Source: Candidatus Poribacteria bacterium (GTDB lineage Bacteria; Poribacteria; WGA-4E; WGA-3G). Taken from it: DNA of 45,529 nt. A model generated the notes under the pieces. That model ran no database searches. It was given only the letters and a program-made list of their open reading frames with translations, and had not been told where the DNA came from. Below, piece after piece: positions 17,231 to 24,368 of the stretch. The position numbers and the translations under genes are program-made. Within the stretch, counting starts at the first letter, position 1, and the number at the start of each line of letters is the position of its first letter. The stretch spans positions 1-45,529 of the forward strand of contig JAGFCA010000066.1 in NCBI GenBank assembly GCA_022394755.1, given 5' to 3'.

Positions 17231-17497
17231 ATGATTTGGAAGAGTATAATAGCACCTCTTATATTACTCGTTTTTGTGATGATAGTAATCTATCTAAGTA
17301 AGAGGGATTTAGAGGATATTAAAATTAAAAAGAAGCAAAATTCAGAAGATGTTTGTAAACAATGTGATACATCCACGCAATCTAATTCTATAGAAGGATA
17401 TCAATCAATTGAGTATATACGTGTGCAAGATATTGATGAGGTTGACGACTCTGAAGATAATTCAGAGTCAAATCACAGTGAAATAAAAGATATCTAA
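17231..17497 (+). CDS. Small single-helix membrane protein
   Basis: An 88-residue protein that I do not recognise. It has one N-terminal helix (IIAPLILLVFVMIVIYLSKR), a basic stretch with a CxxC pair (DVCKQCDTS), and a very acidic Ser-rich tail (DIDEVDDSEDNSESNHSE). The layout resembles the preceding protein: helix, then a charged disordered tail. AGGGTAAAGG precedes the ATG directly. It lies 32 bp after the previous gene and is probably the last gene of the NfeD/FloA unit, since a 100-bp gap follows. Confidence 0.5.
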   Translation: MIWKSIIAPLILLVFVMIVIYLSKRDLEDIKIKKKQNSEDVCKQCDTSTQSNSIEGYQSIEYIRVQDIDEVDDSEDNSESNHSEIKDI

Positions 17498-17600
17498 GTT
17501 TTACATTCCCTTAAATTCCACTATATATAGTAGGATGAAAGCCTTATATCCTTTAAAGACTTTCCTTAAATATAGAACAACTACATAGATAGTTGAGATA

Positions 17601-19739
17601 ATGTCCCGCCTAATACTACAATTCATAATAATTCCTATACTCATTTTCTCTTTTTCAGATTGTGATAAAACTAAGAATATCATCCTTGATGATAACCTGA
17701 ATTTTGAAATTCCATCCTATACACGTCATCTGAAAGATTTGAAAATATGTCTTGATCCTGGACATGGGGGTCAAGGTCATATTCCTGATTATAAACGCGG
17801 TCCAACCGGACTTCGTGAAGCAGTAATTAATCTTAAGGTGGCAAACCATCTTCGTGAATTTCTTGAAGGTGTTGGTGTCCAAGTCATCATGACACGTACT
17901 GATGATTCATATGTTAGTCTTGCCGATAGAAGTAAAATCTCAAATGATAATGATTCTGATATCTTTATATCCTTGCACCATAATGGAATTGCTAATCCTG
18001 AGACAAACTATACCTCTACTTGGTATCATGGGGATGCTGATGAATCCAGGTCAAGTTTAGATCTCGCAAGATATATACAGCAAGGTGTCACTGATGCACT
18101 TCAATTGCCAAAAACTCCATCAACTGGTTTGTATTCGGATAAGCTTATAGTCGCTTCAGGATTTGGAGTTCTCCGTTTAACGGAATGTACTGCTGTTGTC
18201 TGTGAAGCATCATTTTATACAAACCCTGAAGAGGAAGAAAGGTTAAAGGATGAAAATTACCTTAAAAAGGAAGCATACGGATATTTTTTAGGAATTGCAA
18301 GATATGCAGAAGCAGGTTTCCCTAAAGGGGTGCTTATCACACCTGGACATAATTCTGTAATTGAATCCAAGACTCCAAAAATACAGATTAGTGTAATGGA
18401 TGGTTTACATGAACGTGGGGCATGGATGTTGAAACGTCAACAAATATACTCTAATTCAATTCAAGTGAGAGTAGATAATGAAATTGTTCCATTTAAGTAC
18501 GATTCTGAAACTGATATAATTAATATAAACATTAAAGAGAAATTATCGAACGGAGTCCATTACATACAGACAGATCTTGTCAACTATTATGGTAATCACA
18601 GTTTGACTAAACCACAGAAGTTCAAAATTGCACCCCCAGCAAACAACATCGAAATTAATGCATGGACAGACAATCTACCCTATGATGGAATGTCTTATGT
18701 TGGAATAAATGTTAAAGCAAATGATGCTGACGGATTACCAATTGCTGATGATGAAATTTTACAAGCATCTACTACTCATGGGGAATTATTAGAATCTACC
18801 GATACTTCCTTAAATGGAGAATCTATTTTCTATCTACAATCACCTATCAACAAAGGTATAGCAACTGTAAATGTTGCTTATGGAAAAACAAAAAATTCTA
18901 TCAATATCAATTTCTCTGATGTAAATAAAACAATACTAATAGGTAAAGTAATTAATGGAGATTACAGAACACCATTACCAAATGTGAAGATTGAGATTTC
19001 TGATGACTTTAATGCAATCACTGATCGATATGGACATTATTATATTGAGATTGATGAACCAAGAAAAATGATAAACAATATAGGATTAACAATTAATGAA
19101 ATTGGATACTATTCATATACAGATAAATTGGATTTACAATCTAAACCTGTAGCTATTCACAACGTTGATCTATATGCAATTGCTGATGGTGTATTTTTTA
19201 ATACTGTATATGTTCTGGATTCACATTCTGATGAACCTACAACCCATAGTCTAATCAATAGATTAAAACACTTATTAGAATTTGCTGGGGCAAAGGTTCA
19301 TTCCATACATTTGGATACAATCAATAAGACTTCAGAAGAAAGAATAAAAACAATCAATGCAATTAAAGATGAAGGATATTACTTACAAATTAGACATAAG
19401 AAACCAAAGAACAATAAACCAGCAGTGGTTGCAGCACATAATCGAGGCAACCGCACAACCGAAATGTTTCAAAAAAATATATTAGAACAATTTAACCGAG
19501 ACTTATTTGAAACACCGACTGAAACCCTTCAAGATAGAGATACACCTGTCATACAACAAACAAATAAAATGGCTATGACACTTGAAATAGGTACACTAAA
19601 GTATCCAGATTCATCATATTTAAAAGAAGCTTCTGTCATTTTTAAGGGTTTATGGAAATTTCTGTCTGATTCAACTACAATTGATAAAGAAAAATTCAAT
19701 CGTTATATGACATACTTTGAGGAATCTGAGGATATGTAA
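17601..19739 (+). CDS. N-acetylmuramoyl-L-alanine amidase (Amidase_3) with extra domains
   Basis: A 712-residue exported cell-wall hydrolase that cuts the MurNAc-L-Ala bond. The signal segment ends at Cys21 (LIFSFSDC), a loose lipobox, so it may be a lipoprotein. The Amidase_3 domain spans about residues 47-235. Zinc ligands are His55 (DPGHGG), Glu73 (GLREAVINL) and His126 (SLHHN), and the catalytic Glu is E202 (VVCEASFYTN). Beyond are Ig-like repeats (about 260-430), a carboxypeptidase-regulatory-like domain (GKVINGDYRTPLPNVKIEIS, about 445-530) and a second amidase-like region (residues 545-700) without clear zinc ligands. The stop codon is followed 1 bp later by the epimerase ATG, consistent with muropeptide breakdown. 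Confidence 0.88.
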   Translation: MSRLILQFIIIPILIFSFSDCDKTKNIILDDNLNFEIPSYTRHLKDLKICLDPGHGGQGHIPDYKRGPTGLREAVINLKVANHLREFLEGVGVQVIMTRTDDSYVSLADRSKISNDNDSDIFISLHHNGIANPETNYTSTWYHGDADESRSSLDLARYIQQGVTDALQLPKTPSTGLYSDKLIVASGFGVLRLTECTAVVCEASFYTNPEEEERLKDENYLKKEAYGYFLGIARYAEAGFPKGVLITPGHNSVIESKTPKIQISVMDGLHERGAWMLKRQQIYSNSIQVRVDNEIVPFKYDSETDIININIKEKLSNGVHYIQTDLVNYYGNHSLTKPQKFKIAPPANNIEINAWTDNLPYDGMSYVGINVKANDADGLPIADDEILQASTTHGELLESTDTSLNGESIFYLQSPINKGIATVNVAYGKTKNSININFSDVNKTILIGKVINGDYRTPLPNVKIEISDDFNAITDRYGHYYIEIDEPRKMINNIGLTINEIGYYSYTDKLDLQSKPVAIHNVDLYAIADGVFFNTVYVLDSHSDEPTTHSLINRLKHLLEFAGAKVHSIHLDTINKTSEERIKTINAIKDEGYYLQIRHKKPKNNKPAVVAAHNRGNRTTEMFQKNILEQFNRDLFETPTETLQDRDTPVIQQTNKMAMTLEIGTLKYPDSSYLKEASVIFKGLWKFLSDSTTIDKEKFNRYMTYFEESEDM

Positions 19740-19740
19740 G

Positions 19741-20748
19741 ATGAGAATGTCCACTAAGATCAGTAAACTACATCTTCAACATCCCTTTAAAATCGCCAGA
19801 CGTTCCACTGATTCATTTCGAGAGATAATTTCAGTTGAGATTGACGAGGGAATCGGTGAAGCATCACCAACAAAGTTTTATGGGGAGACAGTTCAATCTG
19901 TAGAAAAAATAGTCAATAGGTTATCAGGAACTATTGATATAGATTTAGATGCAATCCAGGATGTGATGGCACATATAGATGAAAATATATCTGGAAATAA
20001 TGCAGCAAAATCAGCTATTGATATGGCACTTCATGATAGATTGGGTAAGAAATTAGGCGTTCCACTATATAGATTATGGGGTTTGAACCCAGAGAAAACA
20101 CCTATCACATCTTTTACAATAGGACTTGATGAACCTGATATAATGGCTGAAAAAGCTTTGATGGCAGATGAATACCCAATTTTAAAAGTAAAACTTGGTA
20201 ATCCAAACGATTTTGAGATAGTTACAAGTATTAGAAGAGTCACTGACAAGCCAATTTTTGTTGACGCAAATACTGCTTGGAGTGCACAACAATCAATTGA
20301 AAATATAAAAAGATTATCTGATTTTGGCGTAGAGTTAGTTGAACAACCTACAAAAGCAGATGATATTGACGGTCTAAAATATATACGAGATAATTCCAAT
20401 TTACCAATTATCGCAGATGAAAGTATTAAATGTGCCCAAGATATTCCAATAATTGCAGATGCTGTGGATGGAATCAACATCAAGCTTGTTAAGTGTGGAG
20501 GTTTACTTGAAGCAATAAAGATGATCCATGTTGCTCGTGTTCACGGTCTACTTGTTATGATAGGATGTATGATTGAGTCATCGATTGGCATTACAGCAGC
20601 TGCACATTTAACCCCATTAGTTGATTATGCAGACTTAGACGGTAATCTATTAATAAAAAATGATCCTTATAATGGTGTCACACTACATAATGGTAAATTG
20701 ATTCTTCCAAAAAGTCCTGGAATCGGGGTTGTGCCAGTTTTAGAATAA
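19741..20748 (+). CDS. Enolase-superfamily dipeptide epimerase (L-Ala-D/L-Glu type)
   Basis: A 335-residue cytoplasmic enolase-superfamily enzyme. The barrel residues of the muconate-lactonising/dipeptide-epimerase group are present: Lys149 and Lys151 (ILKVKLG), metal ligands Asp175 (FVDANTAW), Glu201 (ELVEQP) and Asp226 (IIADES), and an opposing Lys248 (INIKLVKCGG). KCGG and GCMIESSIGITAAAHL are typical of L-Ala-D/L-Glu epimerases, which help recycle murein peptides. The adjacent amidase would release such peptides, which supports the assignment. The ATG at 19741 follows the amidase stop by 1 bp and is chosen over an upstream in-frame ATG inside the amidase. Another dipeptide substrate is possible. 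Confidence 0.85.
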   Translation: MRMSTKISKLHLQHPFKIARRSTDSFREIISVEIDEGIGEASPTKFYGETVQSVEKIVNRLSGTIDIDLDAIQDVMAHIDENISGNNAAKSAIDMALHDRLGKKLGVPLYRLWGLNPEKTPITSFTIGLDEPDIMAEKALMADEYPILKVKLGNPNDFEIVTSIRRVTDKPIFVDANTAWSAQQSIENIKRLSDFGVELVEQPTKADDIDGLKYIRDNSNLPIIADESIKCAQDIPIIADAVDGINIKLVKCGGLLEAIKMIHVARVHGLLVMIGCMIESSIGITAAAHLTPLVDYADLDGNLLIKNDPYNGVTLHNGKLILPKSPGIGVVPVLE

Positions 20749-20789
20749 AATTAATAAGCAATTTAATAAATATATATGGAGAAATAAAG

Positions 20790-21503
20790 ATGGAAAATAA
20801 AAAACGAAATGTATTAATTACTGGTGGAACTGGAATATTAGGTAGTGCCGTTACCAAAGCATTTTTAAGTCAGGGCGATAATGTTGTGGTTTCATATCTA
20901 TTTGATTCAGAAGTTGATCGTTTTAAAGAACATAATTCAGATATATTCAATAAGGTTACCTTCTTATATGCCAATGTAACTGAACAGGAAGACGTTCAGA
21001 AGACGATTGAATCCTTCCTTACTGATTTCAGCCAATTAGATGTCTTAGTAAATATTGTCGGTGGTTTTGTTGGTGGTATTCCAACCGCAGAACTCGAAGA
21101 AGATAGGTGGGATTTCTTAATGAACTTGAATTTAAAATCAGTTTTTCTCTGTTGTAAAGCTGTTATTCCACATATGACAGAACGTCGTTCCGGAAAAATA
21201 GTAAATGTATCCGCACGTGCAGGTTTAAAAGGCGAAGCAGGAATGAGTGCTTATTGTGTTTCTAAAGGTGGGGTTCGAACATTTACTGAATCATTAGCTG
21301 CTGAAGTTATGGATTTTGGAATAAATGTGAATTGTATTATGCCAAGTATTATGGATACTCCTATGAATCGTGAAGCAATGCCAGATGAAGACTATTCAAG
21401 ATGGGTAAAAACTGATGAGGTTGCGGATGTAATATACTTCTTGGCATCTGATAAAGCAAGTATTATTAACGGTGCAGCAATACCTGTTTATGGTAGAGCA
21501 TGA
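20790..21503 (+). CDS. SDR-family oxidoreductase
   Basis: A 237-residue classical SDR. The nucleotide-binding turn is ITGGTGILGSAV (residues 10-21). NIVGG stands where NNAG is usual. The catalytic region is KIVNVSARAGLKGEAGMSAYCVSKGGV, with Ser, Tyr and Lys present. The tail ends INGAAIPVYGRA. The third Asn of the NAG motif is replaced by Val, seen in some SDR subfamilies. Its substrate is not evident. ATATGGAGAAATAA gives a GGAG 7 bases before the ATG. It is 41 bp after the epimerase and is closed by the strong terminator at 21534-21578, so it ends the amidase operon. Confidence 0.85.
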   Translation: MENKKRNVLITGGTGILGSAVTKAFLSQGDNVVVSYLFDSEVDRFKEHNSDIFNKVTFLYANVTEQEDVQKTIESFLTDFSQLDVLVNIVGGFVGGIPTAELEEDRWDFLMNLNLKSVFLCCKAVIPHMTERRSGKIVNVSARAGLKGEAGMSAYCVSKGGVRTFTESLAAEVMDFGINVNCIMPSIMDTPMNREAMPDEDYSRWVKTDEVADVIYFLASDKASIINGAAIPVYGRA

Positions 21504-21533
21504 GATAATTCCATTATTATAATTGATTCAAAC

Positions 21534-21578
21534 AACCTACTCTGTCTTAATTGACAAGTAGGTTTTATTAATTTTTTT
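21534..21578 (+). terminator. Intrinsic terminator after the SDR gene
   Basis: AACCTACT (21534-21541) pairs with AGTAGGTT (21557-21564). Inside, TGTC (21543-21546) pairs with GACA (21553-21556), with one bulged C and a 6-base loop. TTATTAATTTTTTT follows. This is a textbook rho-independent terminator 30 bp past the stop, separating the amidase/epimerase/SDR unit from the nitrate cluster. Confidence 0.9.
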
Positions 21579-21644
21579 AGTACATCATACTCTCCTATAA
21601 AATTGCCAAAAAATTAAGTTGATTCTGCTGAAAAAATAAGCACT

Positions 21645-21662
21645 ACAATTCATGATTGTGAT
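21645..21662 (+). promoter_or_regulatory. Upstream dyad with ATTGTGAT half-site
   Basis: ACAAT (21645-21649) and ATTGT (21655-21659) form an inverted repeat, and the right half reads ATTGTGAT (21655-21662). The same eight bases recur at 21739-21746, 84 bp away, about eight helical turns. This face-of-helix spacing suggests a pair of sites for an activator of the sigma-54 promoter, or a repressor loop. The regulator is unknown. Confidence 0.35.
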
Positions 21663-21715
21663 TAGCAAAAAATGAAAACCGTTGCTATTTCTGTTATCAA
21701 CTGCTGTAACATTAC

Positions 21716-21746
21716 TTGGCATTAAAATTGCATCACAAATTGTGAT
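21716..21746 (+). promoter_or_regulatory. Sigma-54 promoter of the nitrate cluster, with overlapping dyad
   Basis: TTGGCAT-TAAAA-TTGCAT: the GG at 21718-21719 and GC at 21730-21731 are separated by exactly 10 bp, the invariant -24/-12 arrangement for RpoN. Transcription should start near 21743, about 60 bp before the ANTAR gene. A perfect palindrome ATCACAA-A-TTGTGAT (21732-21746) covers the -12 edge and start site. Sigma-54 control is standard for nitrogen assimilation genes, so position and neighbours support each other. No NtrC box was recognised. Confidence 0.7.
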
Positions 21747-21804
21747 ATTAGGTTACAAATACTATTGTTGTTTCAAATTGGTTTTGAAAGGTTGATTCAT
21801 AAAC

Positions 21805-22413
21805 ATGGAAACGGTCGCTAATAAGCAGAGCGTTTTAATTGTTGATAACGATACGGAGAGAATTCAACAGATACATCAACTGTTGAATCCCCAACGTTAT
21901 CCTGTTGTAGCAACCGTAAATCTCGAAGCAAATCTACTAAATATTATATTGAGTGAAAGTCCCGATATCATATTAATCGGTGTAGAGACACCAGATGAAA
22001 ACACTATTAACATTGTTGATAATATAAGTAGTAATTGTCCCCGACCAATAGTAATGTTTGCTAAGGATGAACGATCTGAAACGATTCGAAATGTAACTCG
22101 TGCTGGTGTTTCTGCTTATGCCGTTGGTAGTCTTAGTAAAGAACGTATGGTTACAATTATAAAAGCTGCTGTAGCACGATTTGCAGAATTCCAGGCTCTA
22201 CTTCAAGAACTTGAAAAAACTAAAACTACTCTCGAAGAAAGAAAAATCATAGAACGGGCAAAGGAAATTGTTGCACAACAAAGAGGAACATCTGAAGCAG
22301 ATGCATATAAAGTTATGCGTAAAATGGCTATGGATCAAAGAAAACGGCTTGCTGACATAGCAAAGGAGATTATTTCTATTGCTGATGTATTCACTAATAA
22401 GAAATACCAGTAA
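21805..22413 (+). CDS. nasT: NasT-like ANTAR antiterminator with degenerate receiver
   Basis: A 202-residue RNA-binding regulator. Residues 8-125 form a receiver-like fold (SVLIVDND with acidic D14 and D16). The phospho-acceptor position holds Gly59 (DIILIGVETP) where the family has Asp, one base change from it. Residues about 143-197 are an ANTAR domain: LEERKIIERAKEIVAQQRGTSEADAYKVMRKMAMDQRK then LADIAKEII. ANTAR proteins bind two hexaloop hairpins in nascent RNA and stop terminator formation. Exactly such hairpins lie downstream, before the nitrite reductase gene. NasT is normally held by the nitrate sensor NasS, which is absent here. Phosphorylation is unlikely, so a protein partner or ligand must set its activity. 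Confidence 0.88.
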   Translation: METVANKQSVLIVDNDTERIQQIHQLLNPQRYPVVATVNLEANLLNIILSESPDIILIGVETPDENTINIVDNISSNCPRPIVMFAKDERSETIRNVTRAGVSAYAVGSLSKERMVTIIKAAVARFAEFQALLQELEKTKTTLEERKIIERAKEIVAQQRGTSEADAYKVMRKMAMDQRKRLADIAKEIISIADVFTNKKYQ

Positions 22414-22454
22414 TACAAGGGCATGAGTTAATATTAGATTATTGAGAATTGTTT

Positions 22455-22535
22455 TTAATTATATTCTCCATATAGACCCGGTAGATGCTGTTCCTAACCG
22501 CACAGGTTATAAATGATTTAAGTTCTCATACTCAT
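22455..22535 (+). repeat. Dispersed intergenic element, copy 2 (decayed hairpin)
   Basis: This aligns with 12566-12650: shared TTAATTAT, ATTCTCxATATAGA, TTCCTAACC and an ATGATxxAGTT run. The central stem is much weaker here than in copy 1. It lies in the nasT-nirA gap just before the ANTAR hairpins, and may be an old insertion in the leader with no role in antitermination. Confidence 0.45.
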
Positions 22536-22558
22536 ATTATTATTATTATTAAGATAAC

Positions 22559-22620
22559 TTCATTCAACGCAGAATGAATAGAATCTAATTATTCTTACAT
22601 TTTTCAACCAATGATGGTTG
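22559..22620 (+). ncRNA. ANTAR-responsive leader: two hexaloop hairpins
   Basis: Hairpin P1: TTCATTC (22559-22565) pairs with GAATGAA (22572-22578) around the six-base loop AACGCA. Hairpin P2: CAACC (22605-22609) pairs with GGTTG (22616-22620) around AATGAT. Both loops are six bases with A at position 1 and G at position 4, the defining features of ANTAR target RNAs described for nitrate/nitrite and ethanolamine operons. They lie between the ANTAR gene and the operon it should control, immediately 5' of a terminator. Binding would favour antitermination and expression of nirA and the genes after it. Confidence 0.85.
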
Positions 22621-22685
22621 TTACGGACATAGGTGTCCATAAGATAAACTGTATAGTTTATCTATGGATGCCTTTTTTATTTTTT
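22621..22685 (+). terminator. Leader terminator with competing antiterminator hairpin
   Basis: The terminator stem pairs 22632-22650 with 22655-22672: about 18 bp with one bulged A and a 4-base loop. TTTTTTATTTTTT (22673-22685) follows, a strong U-tract. Its 5' arm is shared with a second hairpin: GGACA (22625-22629) with TGTCC (22634-22638), extended by TTA/TAA (22621-22623 with 22640-22642). The two folds exclude each other. This fits a switch in which ANTAR binding to P2 stabilises the upstream fold and frees transcription into nirA, whose ATG is 51 bp further. Confidence 0.88.
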
Positions 22686-22735
22686 GTAAAGTACCTTGGA
22701 TATTGGGTAAATTAGAAGCCAATAAGGAGTCGTAA

Positions 22736-24289
22736 ATGAGTCAAATTATAAAGAAAAAACCGAAGACCAATGGCAAAATTGGACGTAGTAAAGAACGCAT
22801 AAAGATTCATCCCGCGGAGCTTCTCAAACAGAAGAAGAATGGTCTTGAGGTGGTGGAAGATATTCCCCATTTTATACAAAATGGTTGGGAATCCATACCT
22901 ACAGATGAACGTGATAGACTTAAATATGTTGGTGTGTTTTACCGAAGACAAACTCCTGGTGCGTTTATGATGCGTTTAAGAATGACAAGCGGAAGAACTA
23001 ATTCTGAACAATTCCGTGTCATTGCTAAAATCAGCGAATTACAGGGACCAGGATATGTTGATCTTACCACACGTCAACAAATTCAACTACGTGGTTTTAC
23101 TATTGAGAATGTACAGACTATTTGGGATCAACTTGAAGAAGTTGGATTAAATTCACTACAAACTGGTTTTGATAATATACGCGGAGTGACTGGATGTCCT
23201 GTAGCAGGATTAACACCAAATGAATTGTTAGATGCATCAAATATTGCAAAGAAATATACCGATATAATCGTTGGAAACAAAGATTTTACTGATTTACCAA
23301 GAAAATTCAATGTTGGTATCACCGGATGTCTCGACAATTGTACACATGCTGCATCCCAGGATATTGCTTTGATTCCAGCACTGAAGGAAATTGACGGGGT
23401 TGAACAAAAAGGCTTCAATGTAATGGTCGGTGGGAAAATGGGGTCAGGAGGATTTACTCCTGCTACCGACCTTGATGCTTTTGTTTCACCTGATAATGCA
23501 CCTAAGTTGTGTGCAGATATTACACAGATATTTCGAGACAACGGTTCACGTAATGTAAGAAATAAGTCTCGATTTGCTTTTCTAATCTTAGATTGGGGTA
23601 TTGATAAATTTCGACAAGAATTAGAAACACGTTATGGAACCGAGCTATATTCTGCTGGCAAAGATATGCGAGGAAAGAAAAAGACTGACCATACAGGTAT
23701 CTTTGCACAAAAACAGAAAGGCCTAAATTATGTCGGTTTGGTTGTACCTGTTGGAAGAATAAATACTGCACAACTACTTAATGTTGCTCGTATTGCAGAT
23801 GTATACGGTACAGGGGATATTAGATTGACACAAGGTCAGAATATAATTATTCCTAATGTACCAGATGAAAAAATTGGTGATTTAACCTCTGAAACTCTAT
23901 TACAAGAATTGAGATATGATCCTACAGAGATCAGCCGTGGTATGGTGAGTTGTACTGGAATGGATTACTGTCATTTCTCACTCATTGAAACTAAGGAACG
24001 TGCTATGGAAGCGATCAATCATTTAGAATCAAAATTAGATAATGTTGAACCACTTACCATACATTGGTCTGGTTGTCCAAATGGATGTGGAAACCATATG
24101 ACAGCAGATATTGGTCTACTTGGCAAAAAAACTAAAGTCAATGGAGTAGTAACTGACGCCGTGGATGTATTCTTAAAAGGGGATTCAGGACCGAATCCAA
24201 AAACTCCTCCAAAACTATTAGAGAATGTTACCTGTGACGATTTACCTAAAGTGTTAGAAGGACTTGTTCCTTATCTGTCCCGCCGATGA
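22736..24289 (+). CDS. nirA: Ferredoxin-dependent nitrite reductase (NirA-type)
   Basis: A 517-residue siroheme and [4Fe-4S] enzyme that reduces nitrite to ammonium with six electrons, in the cytoplasm. Two nitrite/sulfite reductase half-repeats are visible: the ferredoxin-like parts around YRRQTPGAFMMRLRMTSGR and GLNYVGLVVPVGRINTAQ. DLTTRQQIQLRGFTIENVQTI and DIRLTQGQNIIIPNVPDEK are siroheme-side motifs. The cluster Cys are C406, C412 (CTGMDYC), C447 and C451 (CPNGC). Length fits cyanobacterial-type NirA, not the NADH-dependent NirB. Sulfite reductase is the main alternative, but the nitrate transporter and nitrate reductase downstream favour nitrite. AAGGAG lies 6-7 bases upstream of the ATG. 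Control is by the leader switch. Confidence 0.9.
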   Translation: MSQIIKKKPKTNGKIGRSKERIKIHPAELLKQKKNGLEVVEDIPHFIQNGWESIPTDERDRLKYVGVFYRRQTPGAFMMRLRMTSGRTNSEQFRVIAKISELQGPGYVDLTTRQQIQLRGFTIENVQTIWDQLEEVGLNSLQTGFDNIRGVTGCPVAGLTPNELLDASNIAKKYTDIIVGNKDFTDLPRKFNVGITGCLDNCTHAASQDIALIPALKEIDGVEQKGFNVMVGGKMGSGGFTPATDLDAFVSPDNAPKLCADITQIFRDNGSRNVRNKSRFAFLILDWGIDKFRQELETRYGTELYSAGKDMRGKKKTDHTGIFAQKQKGLNYVGLVVPVGRINTAQLLNVARIADVYGTGDIRLTQGQNIIIPNVPDEKIGDLTSETLLQELRYDPTEISRGMVSCTGMDYCHFSLIETKERAMEAINHLESKLDNVEPLTIHWSGCPNGCGNHMTADIGLLGKKTKVNGVVTDAVDVFLKGDSGPNPKTPPKLLENVTCDDLPKVLEGLVPYLSRR

Positions 24290-24368
24290 TAAGTAAAGAA
24301 TTACATAGATGATTTAATGATAATAATTGTTTGTGTATATATAATTAATTTCCATTAAGGTAGAAGGA

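Noticed and set aside
22736..24289. Annotation as sulfite reductase
   Set aside because: The motifs are shared by both enzymes, but ANTAR control and downstream nitrate transporter and reductase genes favour nitrite.
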